64,000 bases of DNA, taken from contig NZ_RSEB01000002.1 of the NCBI RefSeq assembly GCF_003933745.1, forward strand, positions 310,001 to 374,000, given 5' to 3'. Made by a program: the position numbers and the translations under genes. A model generated the notes under the pieces. The model had not been told where the DNA came from, did not search any database, and saw only the letters and a list, made by a program, of their open reading frames with translations. Below, piece by piece: positions 18,832 to 27,056 of the stretch. This DNA is from Glycomyces terrestris (lineage in GTDB: Bacteria > Actinomycetota > Actinomycetes > Mycobacteriales > Micromonosporaceae). Position 1 is the first letter of the stretch. The number at the start of each line of letters is the position of its first letter.

Positions 18832-19890
18832 CTATGAAGGCAGGCAGTCGATCTCGGGCATCGTGCTCAACGATCCGTTCACGTTGAACCCGAAGGAGAC
18901 CGAGCCTCCCGCCGCTATGGTCTTGTTCCAGCCCACGGGCGCGGCCATCTGCATGCCGCCCATCGTGGAGTGCTCGGCGTTCCAGATGCTGCCCACCGTG
19001 GCCGTCGAGCCGGTCGCCCAGGCCCAGTGGAGCATCCAGGAGTTGACGGTCCTGGTCCCGGTGTTCGCCACCGTCACGGTGACCGTGGCGCCCGAGCCCC
19101 AGCTGTTGACCGACGCGGTGGCCGAGCAGCTCAGGTCGGCCGGCGGGTCGGTCGGGTCGGTGGGGGGATCGGTCGGGTCCGTGGGCGGGTCCGTGGGGTC
19201 GGTCGGCGGGTCGGTGGGGCCGCCCCCGCCGAACCACACGTCCGAGCAGGAGTAGAAGGCCTGGTCGATGTGGCTGGCCTGCCACACCACGTAGACCACG
19301 TGCCGGCCGGTGCGGCCCGGCGCGCTCACGGGGATGTCGACGGCCTCGCCGGGCTCGTAGACCCCGGTGGAGACGACCCGCTCGAGGTCGGCCCAGTCGA
19401 GCGAGTCGGTGGTGGCGTCGTAGCCCTGCTTGGACACGTAGACCCAGTAGTAGTCGCCGCCGTGGACGGCCGTGTCCTCGTAGTGGAGCGTGAAGTTGTT
19501 GTTCAGCGGCGTGGTGTGCCAGGCGCCCGCCGCGTCGAGCGAGTTGTACCGGCCGCCCTCGGCGCGCCCGCCGGAGCACAGCTGGTTGTCGGGGATGCGG
19601 GTCTCGTGCTGGCCGGCCATGCCCTCGCGCAGGAGGCCGTTCCAGTTCCACATCGTGTTCGGGTTGGCCTGCCACGCCTGCGCGCACATGGGGTCGGTGT
19701 CGGCCATGTCGGGGTTGAGGTGGTCGTCGCCCCACCGCTCCCAGCAGCTGTACTGCCGGGACGGGGGACTGGTCGCCGTGCCGTGGCCGGCGGCGGGCTG
19801 GAGGAAGAAGAACGCCGACGCGCCCGCGGCCGCGAGGGCGGCGACGAGGACGATGAGCTGTCTGGCGCGATGTCGAGTGGCGCGAATCAT
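18832..19890 (-). CDS. AA10 lytic polysaccharide monooxygenase with CBM2 (copy 2)
   Basis: 352 residues. The signal peptide ends at AAG, leaving His36 as the first copper ligand; the second is in TAVHGGDYYWVY. The order of domains is the same as in copy 1, but the linker is a TDPPTDP repeat (about 235-262). The CBM2 shares NSWGSGATV and AEHSTMGGM with copy 1. Copies are clearly paralogous but well diverged outside motifs. AA10 enzymes often work as pairs with different oxidation sites (C1 and C1/C4). Start ATG 19890 has GGGAG upstream. Confidence 0.92.
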   Translation of the reverse strand: MIRATRHRARQLIVLVAALAAAGASAFFFLQPAAGHGTATSPPSRQYSCWERWGDDHLNPDMADTDPMCAQAWQANPNTMWNWNGLLREGMAGQHETRIPDNQLCSGGRAEGGRYNSLDAAGAWHTTPLNNNFTLHYEDTAVHGGDYYWVYVSKQGYDATTDSLDWADLERVVSTGVYEPGEAVDIPVSAPGRTGRHVVYVVWQASHIDQAFYSCSDVWFGGGGPTDPPTDPTDPPTDPTDPPTDPTDPPADLSCSATASVNSWGSGATVTVTVANTGTRTVNSWMLHWAWATGSTATVGSIWNAEHSTMGGMQMAAPVGWNKTIAAGGSVSFGFNVNGSLSTMPEIDCLPS

Positions 19891-19903
19891 GGTAGCGCTC
19901 CCA
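19890..19903 (-). promoter_or_regulatory. CebR-like operator at LPMO copy 2
   Basis: Reads TGGGAGCGCTACCA, 13 of 14 matches to the Streptomyces CebR consensus, again spanning the ribosome-binding site and start codon. Confidence 0.6.
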
Positions 19904-19933
19904 ATCGGAAGGGGAAAGGAATCGATGTTTATC

Positions 19934-19963
19934 AATGTAACTTCCCCGGGGGCGGCCTGTAAA
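19934..19963 (-). promoter_or_regulatory. Promoter of LPMO copy 2
   Basis: TTTACA, 18 bases, TACATT: the same hexamers and spacing as copy 1, at nearly the same distance from the start codon. The spacer sequences differ, which argues for selection on the boxes. Confidence 0.65.
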
Positions 19964-19982
19964 GTCCGAAAGCGACCTTTTG

Positions 19983-20648
19983 TCAGCGGGTCTTGCCCAG
20001 CATCACCGAGCGCGTCGCGTCCTCGGCGTCCTCATGGCACACGAACACCAGCTCGTCGCCCGCCTCCACCGTGTCGTCCGGCGTCGGCGCGATGACCCGC
20101 CGGCCCCGGATGATCGCCACCAGCGCCACGTCGTGCGGCAGCGGCACCTCCGCGACCCGCCGGCCCACGTGCGGGGCCTCCAGCGGCAGCGTGATCTCGA
20201 CCAGGTTCGCCTGCGACTGCCGGAACGTCAAGAGCCGCACCAGGTCTCCGACGCTGACGGCCTCCTCCACGAGCGCGGCCAGCAGCCGCGGCTTCGACAC
20301 CGAGACGTCGACGCCCCACTCCTCGTTGAACAGCCACTCGTTCTCGGCCCGGTTCACGCGCGCGACCACGCGCGGCACCGCGAACTCCGTCTTCGAGAGC
20401 AGGCTCACCACCAGGTTCACCTTGTCGTCCCCGGTGGCCGCCACGGCCACGTCGCACGTCTCCAGGTGCGCCTGCCGCAGGTTCTCCAGCTCGCACGCGT
20501 CCGCCAGCAGCCACTCGGCCTCCGGCACCCGCTCGGGCCGCATCGAGTCCGGGTCCCGCTCGATCAGGAGCACCTGGTGGCCGTTCCCGACCAGCTCCGA
20601 CGCGATCGACCGGCCCACGTTCCCGGCCCCGGCGATGGCCACCCGCAT
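19983..20648 (-). CDS. TrkA-type potassium uptake regulator (second of pair, CeoC-like)
   Basis: 221 residues. The N-terminal RCK domain binds nucleotide through GAGNVGRSIA (7-16) and an acidic residue at the end of strand two (IERDPD). A TrkA_C domain follows from about residue 135. Such proteins gate Trk/Ktr potassium channels in response to NAD(H) or nucleotides. No membrane channel gene adjoins. The start overlaps the previous gene as TGATG. Position matches mycobacterial ceoC. Confidence 0.9.
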   Translation of the reverse strand: MRVAIAGAGNVGRSIASELVGNGHQVLLIERDPDSMRPERVPEAEWLLADACELENLRQAHLETCDVAVAATGDDKVNLVVSLLSKTEFAVPRVVARVNRAENEWLFNEEWGVDVSVSKPRLLAALVEEAVSVGDLVRLLTFRQSQANLVEITLPLEAPHVGRRVAEVPLPHDVALVAIIRGRRVIAPTPDDTVEAGDELVFVCHEDAEDATRSVMLGKTR

Positions 20649-21319
20649 CAGGCACCCCCCTGCGGGGCCGCGCCCGCGATCCGCTGGATTCCCGCCTCGT
20701 CACCGTCGCCGACCAGCATGAACACCTGGTCGCCGTCCTGGAGCACGGTCGACGCCGTCGGCAGCGTCGCCCGCCCGAACCGGTTGATGTACGCCACCCG
20801 GTGGCCCGTGGCCTCCTCCAGCGCCGACAGCGCCGTCCCGTACCACGCCTCCGCGCACAGGACCTCGATCATCGACAGGGTCGCCGTCGGGTCCCGCCAC
20901 AGCGGCTCCTGGCCCTCCGGGACCAGGTGGCGCAGCAGCCGGTCGGCCGTCCACCGCACCGTCGCCACCGTCGGGATGCCCAGCCGCTCGTACACCGTGG
21001 CCCGCTGCGGGTCGTAGATCCGCGCGATCACCTTCGGCACGCCGTAGTTCTCGCGCGCCACCCGCGCCGCGATGATGTTCGAGTTGTCGCCCGAGGACAC
21101 CGACACGAACGCGTCCGCCCGCCCGATCCCGGCCTTCGCCAGCACCTCCCGGTCGAACCCGACGCCGCGCACCGTCGTCTCGTCGAAGTCGGGGCCCAAG
21201 CGGCGGAACGCCTTCGGGTTCTGGTCGATGATCCCGACCGTGTGCCCGCGCTCCACGAGGCTCCGCGCCAGGGACGAGCCGACGCGCCCGCACCCCATGA
21301 TCACCACGTGCACCGGCAC
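20648..21319 (-). CDS. TrkA-type potassium uptake regulator (first of pair, CeoB-like)
   Basis: 223 residues with the nucleotide loop GCGRVGSSLARSL (9-21), the acidic IIDQNP, and a C-terminal TrkA_C domain with AYINRFGRATLP. It is the upstream partner of the two-gene trkA set; the pair probably forms hetero- or homo-octameric rings with a channel encoded elsewhere. GTG 21319 has GAGGGG upstream, and TATGGT at 21346-21351 may be its -10. Confidence 0.9.
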   Translation of the reverse strand: MPVHVVIMGCGRVGSSLARSLVERGHTVGIIDQNPKAFRRLGPDFDETTVRGVGFDREVLAKAGIGRADAFVSVSSGDNSNIIAARVARENYGVPKVIARIYDPQRATVYERLGIPTVATVRWTADRLLRHLVPEGQEPLWRDPTATLSMIEVLCAEAWYGTALSALEEATGHRVAYINRFGRATLPTASTVLQDGDQVFMLVGDGDEAGIQRIAGAAPQGGA

Positions 21320-21482
21320 ACCACCCCTCGATCGGACGTGCTGTGACCATACCGCGCCGCGCCCCCGCTCCGCTCAGGACGCTTCCACTCCGGTGAACAA
21401 CGGAAAAACCCGGCCAAGGGGTGCGCAAAACCGCGCCCCAAAAGCGTCTAGACAGAGAACCGCACCGCACAAAGGAGTATTC

Positions 21483-22511
21483 ATGGCCCTTCGCCCGTCA
21501 CTGTCCCGCCGCGCCCTCATCGGCGGCGTCGCCGCCGGAGCCGTGGCCGCCGCCGCGACCGCCTCGCCCGCGTTCGCCGGCCGCGACCGCCGCCCGAAGA
21601 AGCTCGTGCCCGGCGACCTCGTCGTCGTCCCGGCCCCCGGCGGCCCCAGCAACGCCACCGCCGTCGGCCGCGGCGTCGCGCTCCTGGAGAGCTGGGGCCT
21701 GCGCGTCGAGCTCACCGAGCACGCGCTCGACGCCTTCGGGTACCTCTCGGCCCCCGACGCCGACCGGCTCGCCGACCTCAACTACGCGCTCGCGCACCCG
21801 GAGGCCAAGGCGCTCATGACCGTCCGCGGCGGCTACGGCACCACCCGCATCATCGACGACGCGGACGTCGAGGCCCTCGAGGACCACCCGAAGCTCGTCA
21901 TCGGCTACTCCGACATCACCGCCCTGCACTCGGCCGTCGCCGAGCAGACCCGCATCCCGACCCTGCACTCGCCGATGATGGCCTGGTCCTCGAACAACAC
22001 CGCCGAGACCGCCGAGTCGCTGCGCAAGGCGATGATGACGACCGACCCGGTCGTGCTCACCCGCGACCCGAACACCTCCACCGCGCCCGTCGAGGTCCCC
22101 GGCACCGCCACCGGGAAGCTCCTCGGCGGCAACCTCTCGCTCCTCGCCGCCGAGCCCGACGACGGGAACTGGCCCGACTACGAGGGCGCGATCCTCCTCA
22201 TCGAAGAGGTCGAGGAGGCCCGCTACCGGGTCGACAACATGCTCACCCGCATCCTGCGCGCCGGGCACTTCAGCGACCTCGCCGGCATCGCCGTCGGCCA
22301 GTTCGTCCCGCACCCGCTCGACACCCACAAGCCCGGCGAGTGGACGATGAACGAGGTCCTCATGGACCGCCTCGGGAGCCTCGGCGTCCCCGTCCTCGGC
22401 GGCCTCAAGGTCGGCCACGACAAGGACCCGCGCGTGGTCCCGCTCGGCACCGAGGCCGTCCTCGACACGACCGCGGGCACCCTCACCGTCCAGTCCGCCG
22501 TCAAGGAGTAG
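21483..22511 (+). CDS. S66 family LD-carboxypeptidase-like protein, Tat-exported
   Basis: 342 residues. The N-terminus has a twin-arginine signal (LSRRALIGG, then an Ala-rich core ending SPAFA). The S66 nucleophile elbow is GYSDITALH, preceded by RGGYGTTRIID, and the later EEVEEARYRVDNMLTRILRAG and GLKVGHDKD contain the expected Glu and His of the triad. Family members cut L,D-bonds in murein tetrapeptides or related substrates such as microcin C; here export suggests a cell-wall role. AAGGAG precedes ATG 21483. It is inserted between trkA and the permease relative to mycobacteria. Confidence 0.88.
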   Translation: MALRPSLSRRALIGGVAAGAVAAAATASPAFAGRDRRPKKLVPGDLVVVPAPGGPSNATAVGRGVALLESWGLRVELTEHALDAFGYLSAPDADRLADLNYALAHPEAKALMTVRGGYGTTRIIDDADVEALEDHPKLVIGYSDITALHSAVAEQTRIPTLHSPMMAWSSNNTAETAESLRKAMMTTDPVVLTRDPNTSTAPVEVPGTATGKLLGGNLSLLAAEPDDGNWPDYEGAILLIEEVEEARYRVDNMLTRILRAGHFSDLAGIAVGQFVPHPLDTHKPGEWTMNEVLMDRLGSLGVPVLGGLKVGHDKDPRVVPLGTEAVLDTTAGTLTVQSAVKE

Positions 22512-22517
22512 CGCCCC

Positions 22518-22550
22518 GGCGGGGCCGCGGTGGAAACTCGCGGCCCCGCC
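22518..22550 (+). terminator. Terminator after the carboxypeptidase gene
   Basis: A perfect 12-bp stem with a 9-base loop, six bases after the stop. Confidence 0.75.
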
Positions 22551-22566
22551 GCTCGCCGCAGGACGC

Positions 22567-22572
22567 TACGCT
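22567..22572 (+). promoter_or_regulatory. -10 box, leaderless permease transcript
   Basis: TACGCT, six bases, GTG; no ribosome-binding site. Identical hexamer and spacing to the DUF3099 gene. Confidence 0.5.
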
Positions 22573-22578
22573 ACGGCC

Positions 22579-24534
22579 GTGACAAGGTCGTGGGCCGTCC
22601 TCAAGCGGCTGCTGGTGGGCGAGCCGTTCGCCTCCGGGCGCGGGTCCTCGCTCGTGCTCTCGAAGCGGTACGCGATCCCGCTGCTCGCGGTCAATCCGAT
22701 CTCGTCGATCGCATACGCGCCCGAGCAGGTCTTCCTCGTCCTCGGCGCGGCCGGCGCCGCCGGACTCGCGTTCTCGCCGTGGACCGGGCTCGCCGTCGCG
22801 GCCGTCATGGTCGCCGTGATCGCCTCCTACCGGTACACCGTCCAGGCCTACCCGGGCGGCGGCGGGGACTACCGGGTCGTCACCGCGAACTTCGGGCCCG
22901 GCGCCGGCCGCCTCGCCGCCGCCGCGCTCGTCCTCGACTACATCCTCACCGTCGCCGTCTCGGTCGCCGCCGCCGTCGCGGCCCTCGGCGCGCTCCTGCC
23001 CGGCCTCCACCCGTGGCGCGAGTGGATCGCGGCCGCCGCGATCGCCGTCCTCGCCGCGTTCAACCTCCGCGGCCTGCGCGTCTCCGGCCGCGTCGCCGCC
23101 GGCGTCACCATCGCGTTCGTCGCCGGCACCACCGCGATCGTCCTCACCGGACTGGTCCGCCTCGCCGCCGGCGACGACCTCGCCGCCCCGTCCCCCGCCC
23201 CCGCCGCCGACGCGCGCGAGTGGACCTCAGCGGCCCTGTTCCTGCTGTGCGCCAGGGCCTTCGCGGCCGGATCGGTCGCCGTCACCGGCGTCGAGACGTT
23301 CACGACCCGGGTGCGGTTCTTCCGGCCCCCGCGCGGCCGCAACGCCGCCGCCGCGATCACCACCGTCGGCGCCGCCACCGTCGCCCTGTTCACCGGGACC
23401 GTCGTCCTCGCGTTCCTCACCGGCGCCCGCACTTCCGCCGCCGGCGTCCTCCAGTACCCGCTCATCGCGCAGCTCGCCGACACCGTCTTCGGCGGCTCGC
23501 CCGCCGCGCGCTGGCCGGTCATGCTCGCCACCGCCGGGGTCCTGCTGCTCGCCGCGAACACCGCGTTCGTGGGGTTCCCGCAGCTGGCGTCGGTGTTCGC
23601 CGAGGACTCGCTGCTGCCGCGCCAGCTCCACAAGCGCGGCGACCGGCTCGTGTACTCCAACGGCATCCTCATCCTCGCCGTCGCGGCCGCGATCCTCGTC
23701 GTCCTCTCCGGCGGCGGCGCGTACGAGCTCATCGGCCTGTACGTGGTGGGCGTGTTCCTGTCGATGGTCCTGTCGCACGCGGCGATGGCCCGGCACTGGC
23801 GGCGCGTCCTCGACGTCGAGCGCGACCCGGGCCGCCGCTCCCGGGCCCGCCGGGCCCGCGCCACCGCGGCGGCGGCCGTCCTGGCGTGCGCGGTCGTGCT
23901 CGTCATCGTCGCGTTCACCGCGGTCGGGCGCGGCGGCTGGATCGCCGTGCTCATCATCGGCGGCTGCTACCTGCTCATGCGCTCGATCGCGAAGCACTAC
24001 GAGGCGGTGCGCGACGAGATCGAGCTGCCGCGCGGGAAGCCGCAGCTGCCGTCGCGCAGCCACGCGATCGTGCTCGCCTCCAGCGTGAACCTGCCGCTCA
24101 TGCGGATGCTCTCGTACGCGAAGGCCACCCGGCCCGACACGATCACGGCGCTGACGGTGAACGTCGACGCGGCCGCGTCGCGGCGCCTGGTCGCCGAGTG
24201 GGACCGGCGCCGCATCGGCGTGCCGCTCACCGTCCTCGACTCGCCGTACCGCGAGATCACCGGCCCGATCGCCGAGTACGTCAAGGCCCGCCGCCGCGAC
24301 GCCCCGCGCGACGTCGTCACCGTCTACCTCCCCGAATACGTCGTCGGCCTCGGCCCCCAGAAGGGCCGCCTCGCGCGCGGCTACTACAACTGGTCGACGA
24401 GCCTGCTGCACAACCAGACCACGAAGGCCCTGCGCCGCCAGCTCAAGTACGAGCCGGGCGTCATGGTCTGCACCGTCCCGTGGATCCTCGGCGAAAGCAC
24501 CGAACCACCCCCGCTGCGCCGCATCGCGAAGTGA
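22579..24534 (+). CDS. APC-superfamily amino-acid permease
   Basis: 651 residues. About twelve membrane helices fill residues 30-475, with the early NPISSIAYAPEQ typical of this clade, followed by a soluble C-terminal domain (about 500-651) containing HAIVLASSVNLPLMRML and YLPEYVVGLG. It equals mycobacterial Rv2690c in size and position. The substrate is unknown; the soluble domain resembles a universal-stress-like fold (inference). The GTG start at 22579 appears leaderless. Confidence 0.88.
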   Translation: MTRSWAVLKRLLVGEPFASGRGSSLVLSKRYAIPLLAVNPISSIAYAPEQVFLVLGAAGAAGLAFSPWTGLAVAAVMVAVIASYRYTVQAYPGGGGDYRVVTANFGPGAGRLAAAALVLDYILTVAVSVAAAVAALGALLPGLHPWREWIAAAAIAVLAAFNLRGLRVSGRVAAGVTIAFVAGTTAIVLTGLVRLAAGDDLAAPSPAPAADAREWTSAALFLLCARAFAAGSVAVTGVETFTTRVRFFRPPRGRNAAAAITTVGAATVALFTGTVVLAFLTGARTSAAGVLQYPLIAQLADTVFGGSPAARWPVMLATAGVLLLAANTAFVGFPQLASVFAEDSLLPRQLHKRGDRLVYSNGILILAVAAAILVVLSGGGAYELIGLYVVGVFLSMVLSHAAMARHWRRVLDVERDPGRRSRARRARATAAAAVLACAVVLVIVAFTAVGRGGWIAVLIIGGCYLLMRSIAKHYEAVRDEIELPRGKPQLPSRSHAIVLASSVNLPLMRMLSYAKATRPDTITALTVNVDAAASRRLVAEWDRRRIGVPLTVLDSPYREITGPIAEYVKARRRDAPRDVVTVYLPEYVVGLGPQKGRLARGYYNWSTSLLHNQTTKALRRQLKYEPGVMVCTVPWILGESTEPPPLRRIAK

Positions 24535-24570
24535 CCCGGACACCCGGACACGGTTGCGGGGTGGAGACTC

Positions 24571-24616
24571 CTCGACGGCGGAGCATGCGAGTCGCGGCGG
24601 TCGTCCGGCGGTTGCG
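24571..24616. repeat. 46-bp intergenic direct repeat, copy 1
   Basis: Matches copy 2 (24656-24701) at 40 of 46 positions; the most conserved part is GAGTCGCGGCGG followed by TCCGGCGGTTGCG. Confidence 0.7.
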
Positions 24617-24655
24617 ACCGAGAATGCGACCGCGGGCAGACGAGGGCGAGGTCGC

Positions 24656-24701
24656 CTCGGCGGCGAAGCACGTGAGTCGCGGCGGCCCTCCGGCGGTTGC
24701 G
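24656..24701. repeat. 46-bp intergenic direct repeat, copy 2
   Basis: Lies 85 bases after copy 1 in the same orientation. After it, a CCGAGAAT segment seen after copy 1 recurs following an insertion of about 24 bases. Confidence 0.7.
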
Positions 24702-24942
24702 CGGCCTCGCAAAGCCGCGCTGCGGCCGAGAATCGGCCGCACACGCGGCCCGGGCGGCCGCGCTGCGGCCCGAGGATCGCGAGGGCTGCTCACTGTCGGC
24801 CCCCCGCGCTACGGTCTGGCCAGGGGCCCCGCGCGCCGATGTCACAGCCACCAGGTAACCTGCGCCGCCGCGCCCGCCGCCCCGTATCCTGGCGTGCGGC
24901 CCGCTGCGCCCAGCGCGCCGGAGAGCCGGGGAGAGGGAATCG

Positions 24943-26121
24943 ATGATCGTCACTGTCGGAGACGTCGCGGCCGGAGGCCACTGCGTGGCCCGAGTCGACG
25001 GCGAGGTGTACTTCGTGCGCCACGCCCTGCCCGGCGAGCGCGTCCGCATCGAGATCACCGACCGCAAGAAGCGCTTCGCGTTCGCCGACGCCGTCGAGGT
25101 GATCGAGGCCTCGCCCGACCGCGTCGAGCCGCCGTGCCCGTGGGCCGGCCCCGGCAAGTGCGGCGGCTGCGACTTCCAGCACGCCACCCCCGAGGCCCAG
25201 CGCCGCCTCAAGTCGAAGGTCCTGTTCGACCAGCTCACCCGCATCGGCGGCATCGACCCCGCGCTCCTCGACGGCGTCGAGGTCGAGGCCCTGCCGTGGC
25301 CCGAGGGCAACCTCGGCTGGCGCACCCGCATGCAGTACGCCGTCGACGAGTCCGGCCGGCCCGGCCTGCGCGAGCACAAGTCGCACGACCTCGTGCACAT
25401 CGACTGGTGCCGCATCGCCACCGAGCGCATCCGCGAGGCCGACGTCCTCGGCCGCAGCTGGGACGGCATGGGCGCGGTCGGCGTCGTCGACGCCGACGAC
25501 GAGGAGCTCGCCGTCTACACCCAGCTGCGCCGCACCGCCCGCCCGCACCACAAGAGCGGCCCCAAGCTCGTCCACCAGACCGTGGCCGACACCCGCTTCG
25601 AGATCGGCTTCGACGCCTTCTGGCAGGTCCACCCGGCCGCCGCCCCCACCTTCCTCGCCACCGCCCTCGAGTTCCTCGCGCCGCGCGAAGGCGAGTCGGC
25701 CTGGGACCTCTACGCCGGCGCCGGGCTCTTCGCCTCCGGCCTCGCCGGCGCCGTCGGCGAGACCGGCCGCGTCGTCGCCGTCGAGAACGCCCCCGCCTCC
25801 CGCACCGCCGCGAACCTCGCCGCGTTCAAGAACGCCGGCGCCATCGAAGGCGACGTCGCCGACGTCGCCCCCGACCTCGGCTCGGTCGACCTCGTCGTCC
25901 TCGACCCGCCCCGCAGCGGCGCCGGACCCGAGGTCGTCGTCGCCCTCGGCGAGGCCCGGCCCCGCGCGATCTGCTACATCGCCTGCGACGCAGGCGCTCT
26001 GGCGCGCGACGCGAGCGACCTCGCCATCGAAGGCTACGGGCTCACCCGCATCCGCGCCTTCGACGCCTTCCCGATGACCCAGCACTTCGAGACCGTCGCC
26101 CTGTTCGAACCGGTCGACTGA
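24943..26121 (+). CDS. TRAM-domain RNA (uracil-C5) methyltransferase, RlmD/TrmA family
   Basis: 392 residues. A TRAM domain (1-60) is followed by four cysteines for an iron-sulfur cluster (one in CPW, two in KCGGC, one later in WCRIA). The SAM fold has DLYAGAGLFA, and the catalytic region DPPRSGAG then YIACDAGALARD, whose Cys is the nucleophile for C5 methylation; the usual SCNP is ACDA. It modifies a uridine in 23S rRNA or tRNA; matches Rv2689c by position. GGGGAGAGG precedes the ATG. Confidence 0.9.
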   Translation: MIVTVGDVAAGGHCVARVDGEVYFVRHALPGERVRIEITDRKKRFAFADAVEVIEASPDRVEPPCPWAGPGKCGGCDFQHATPEAQRRLKSKVLFDQLTRIGGIDPALLDGVEVEALPWPEGNLGWRTRMQYAVDESGRPGLREHKSHDLVHIDWCRIATERIREADVLGRSWDGMGAVGVVDADDEELAVYTQLRRTARPHHKSGPKLVHQTVADTRFEIGFDAFWQVHPAAAPTFLATALEFLAPREGESAWDLYAGAGLFASGLAGAVGETGRVVAVENAPASRTAANLAAFKNAGAIEGDVADVAPDLGSVDLVVLDPPRSGAGPEVVVALGEARPRAICYIACDAGALARDASDLAIEGYGLTRIRAFDAFPMTQHFETVALFEPVD

Positions 26122-26185
26122 CGTCCCCGTCGGACCGCTGCGGTAGCCTGTCGCCTCAGCAGACCGCACTCCTCGGAGCCGATCG

Positions 26186-27034
26186 ATGACCAACTCTCCC
26201 TACGCCGCCGGGTCCGCGCCGGACCCGAACCGGCCGCCGCAGTCGTTCCAGTACCGGCCGCAGGACCCCGGTGCCGTCCCGTATGGACAGCCGTCGGGCC
26301 CGGTCCTCCCGCCGCCGCCCACCTGGGGCCAGCGCTGGGGCCTCCTGCCCAAGGACGAACGCCCCCGGCAGGTCACGGTGATCCTCCAGACCCTCTGGAT
26401 CCACCTGGCCGCCGTGCTCACCGCGACTCTCCTCGGGCTCACCGGGAGCCTCGCGCTCACTCTCGTCCTCGGCGTGCTCGCCGCGGCCGTGAACCTGGTC
26501 CTCATCTGGGCCGTGGCCCGGGAGCAGCTGGGCCGCTTCGGGTCCGACGACCCGAAGCTCCCGGTCCACATCGGACTCGGGGTGTTGGCGCTCCTCGCGC
26601 TCGTGCGCGTCTTCAACGTCTTCACGGTGGTGCCCGCGATCGTCCAGATCGCCGCCGCACTCCTGGTCTTCGTGCTCATGCTCACCAAGCCCGTGCGCGC
26701 CTGGCTCGCCGAGCGCCCCGGCAACCGGCCCAAGGGGTCCCAGGAGCCGCCCGCCCCCGGCGCCCCGCTCGCGCCGCAGGCGCCCCCGCCGCAGTGGCGC
26801 GACCCGGCCGCGCCGGGCCTCCTGCCCGGGGCCCAGCCGGTTCCGGGCGTGCAGCCCGGCGTGCAGCCCGGGGCCTCGGCGGTTCCGGGCCTCCTGCCCG
26901 GCGTCCAGCCCGGGGCCCAGCCGGTTCCGGGCGTGCAACCCGGCGGCCCGCACGGGTACCGGCCCCCGGCCCCGCCCAGCCCGCCCCCGAGCGGACCGGC
27001 GGCCCATCCGGGCTGGCCGCAGCCGCCGCGCTAG
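26186..27034 (+). CDS. Proline-rich membrane protein
   Basis: 282 residues. A Pro/Gln/Tyr-rich cytoplasmic N-terminus (1-60) precedes three to four membrane helices (about 70-170). The C-terminus is a Pro/Gly/Gln-rich tail in which a 14-residue unit of the VPGxxPGVQPGAxx type is repeated, reflected in a 42-bp DNA repeat at about 26820-26945. I do not recognise a characterised family; proline-rich tails of this sort in actinobacteria often meet signalling or envelope partners (inference). GGAG precedes ATG 26186. Confidence 0.75.
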   Translation: MTNSPYAAGSAPDPNRPPQSFQYRPQDPGAVPYGQPSGPVLPPPPTWGQRWGLLPKDERPRQVTVILQTLWIHLAAVLTATLLGLTGSLALTLVLGVLAAAVNLVLIWAVAREQLGRFGSDDPKLPVHIGLGVLALLALVRVFNVFTVVPAIVQIAAALLVFVLMLTKPVRAWLAERPGNRPKGSQEPPAPGAPLAPQAPPPQWRDPAAPGLLPGAQPVPGVQPGVQPGASAVPGLLPGVQPGAQPVPGVQPGGPHGYRPPAPPSPPPSGPAAHPGWPQPPR

Positions 27035-27056
27035 TGCTCCCCGGAGCCGGCCGGGC

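Larger units (their letters stand above)
24535..24942. other. Intergenic region with diverged repeats
   Basis: About 400 bases between the permease and the methyltransferase. Its first half holds two copies of a 46-base repeat and its second half GC-rich inverted segments. Open frames through it have no ribosome-binding sites and follow the repeat in different frames. I see no gene. Confidence 0.5.

Noticed and set aside
24554-24946. Plus-strand 130-codon frame in the repeat region before the methyltransferase
   Set aside because: It follows the repeat in inconsistent frames and has no start signals.
26820-26945. 42-bp direct repeats as a mobile or regulatory element
   Set aside because: They are in frame and encode a repeated 14-residue proline-rich unit in the membrane protein tail.
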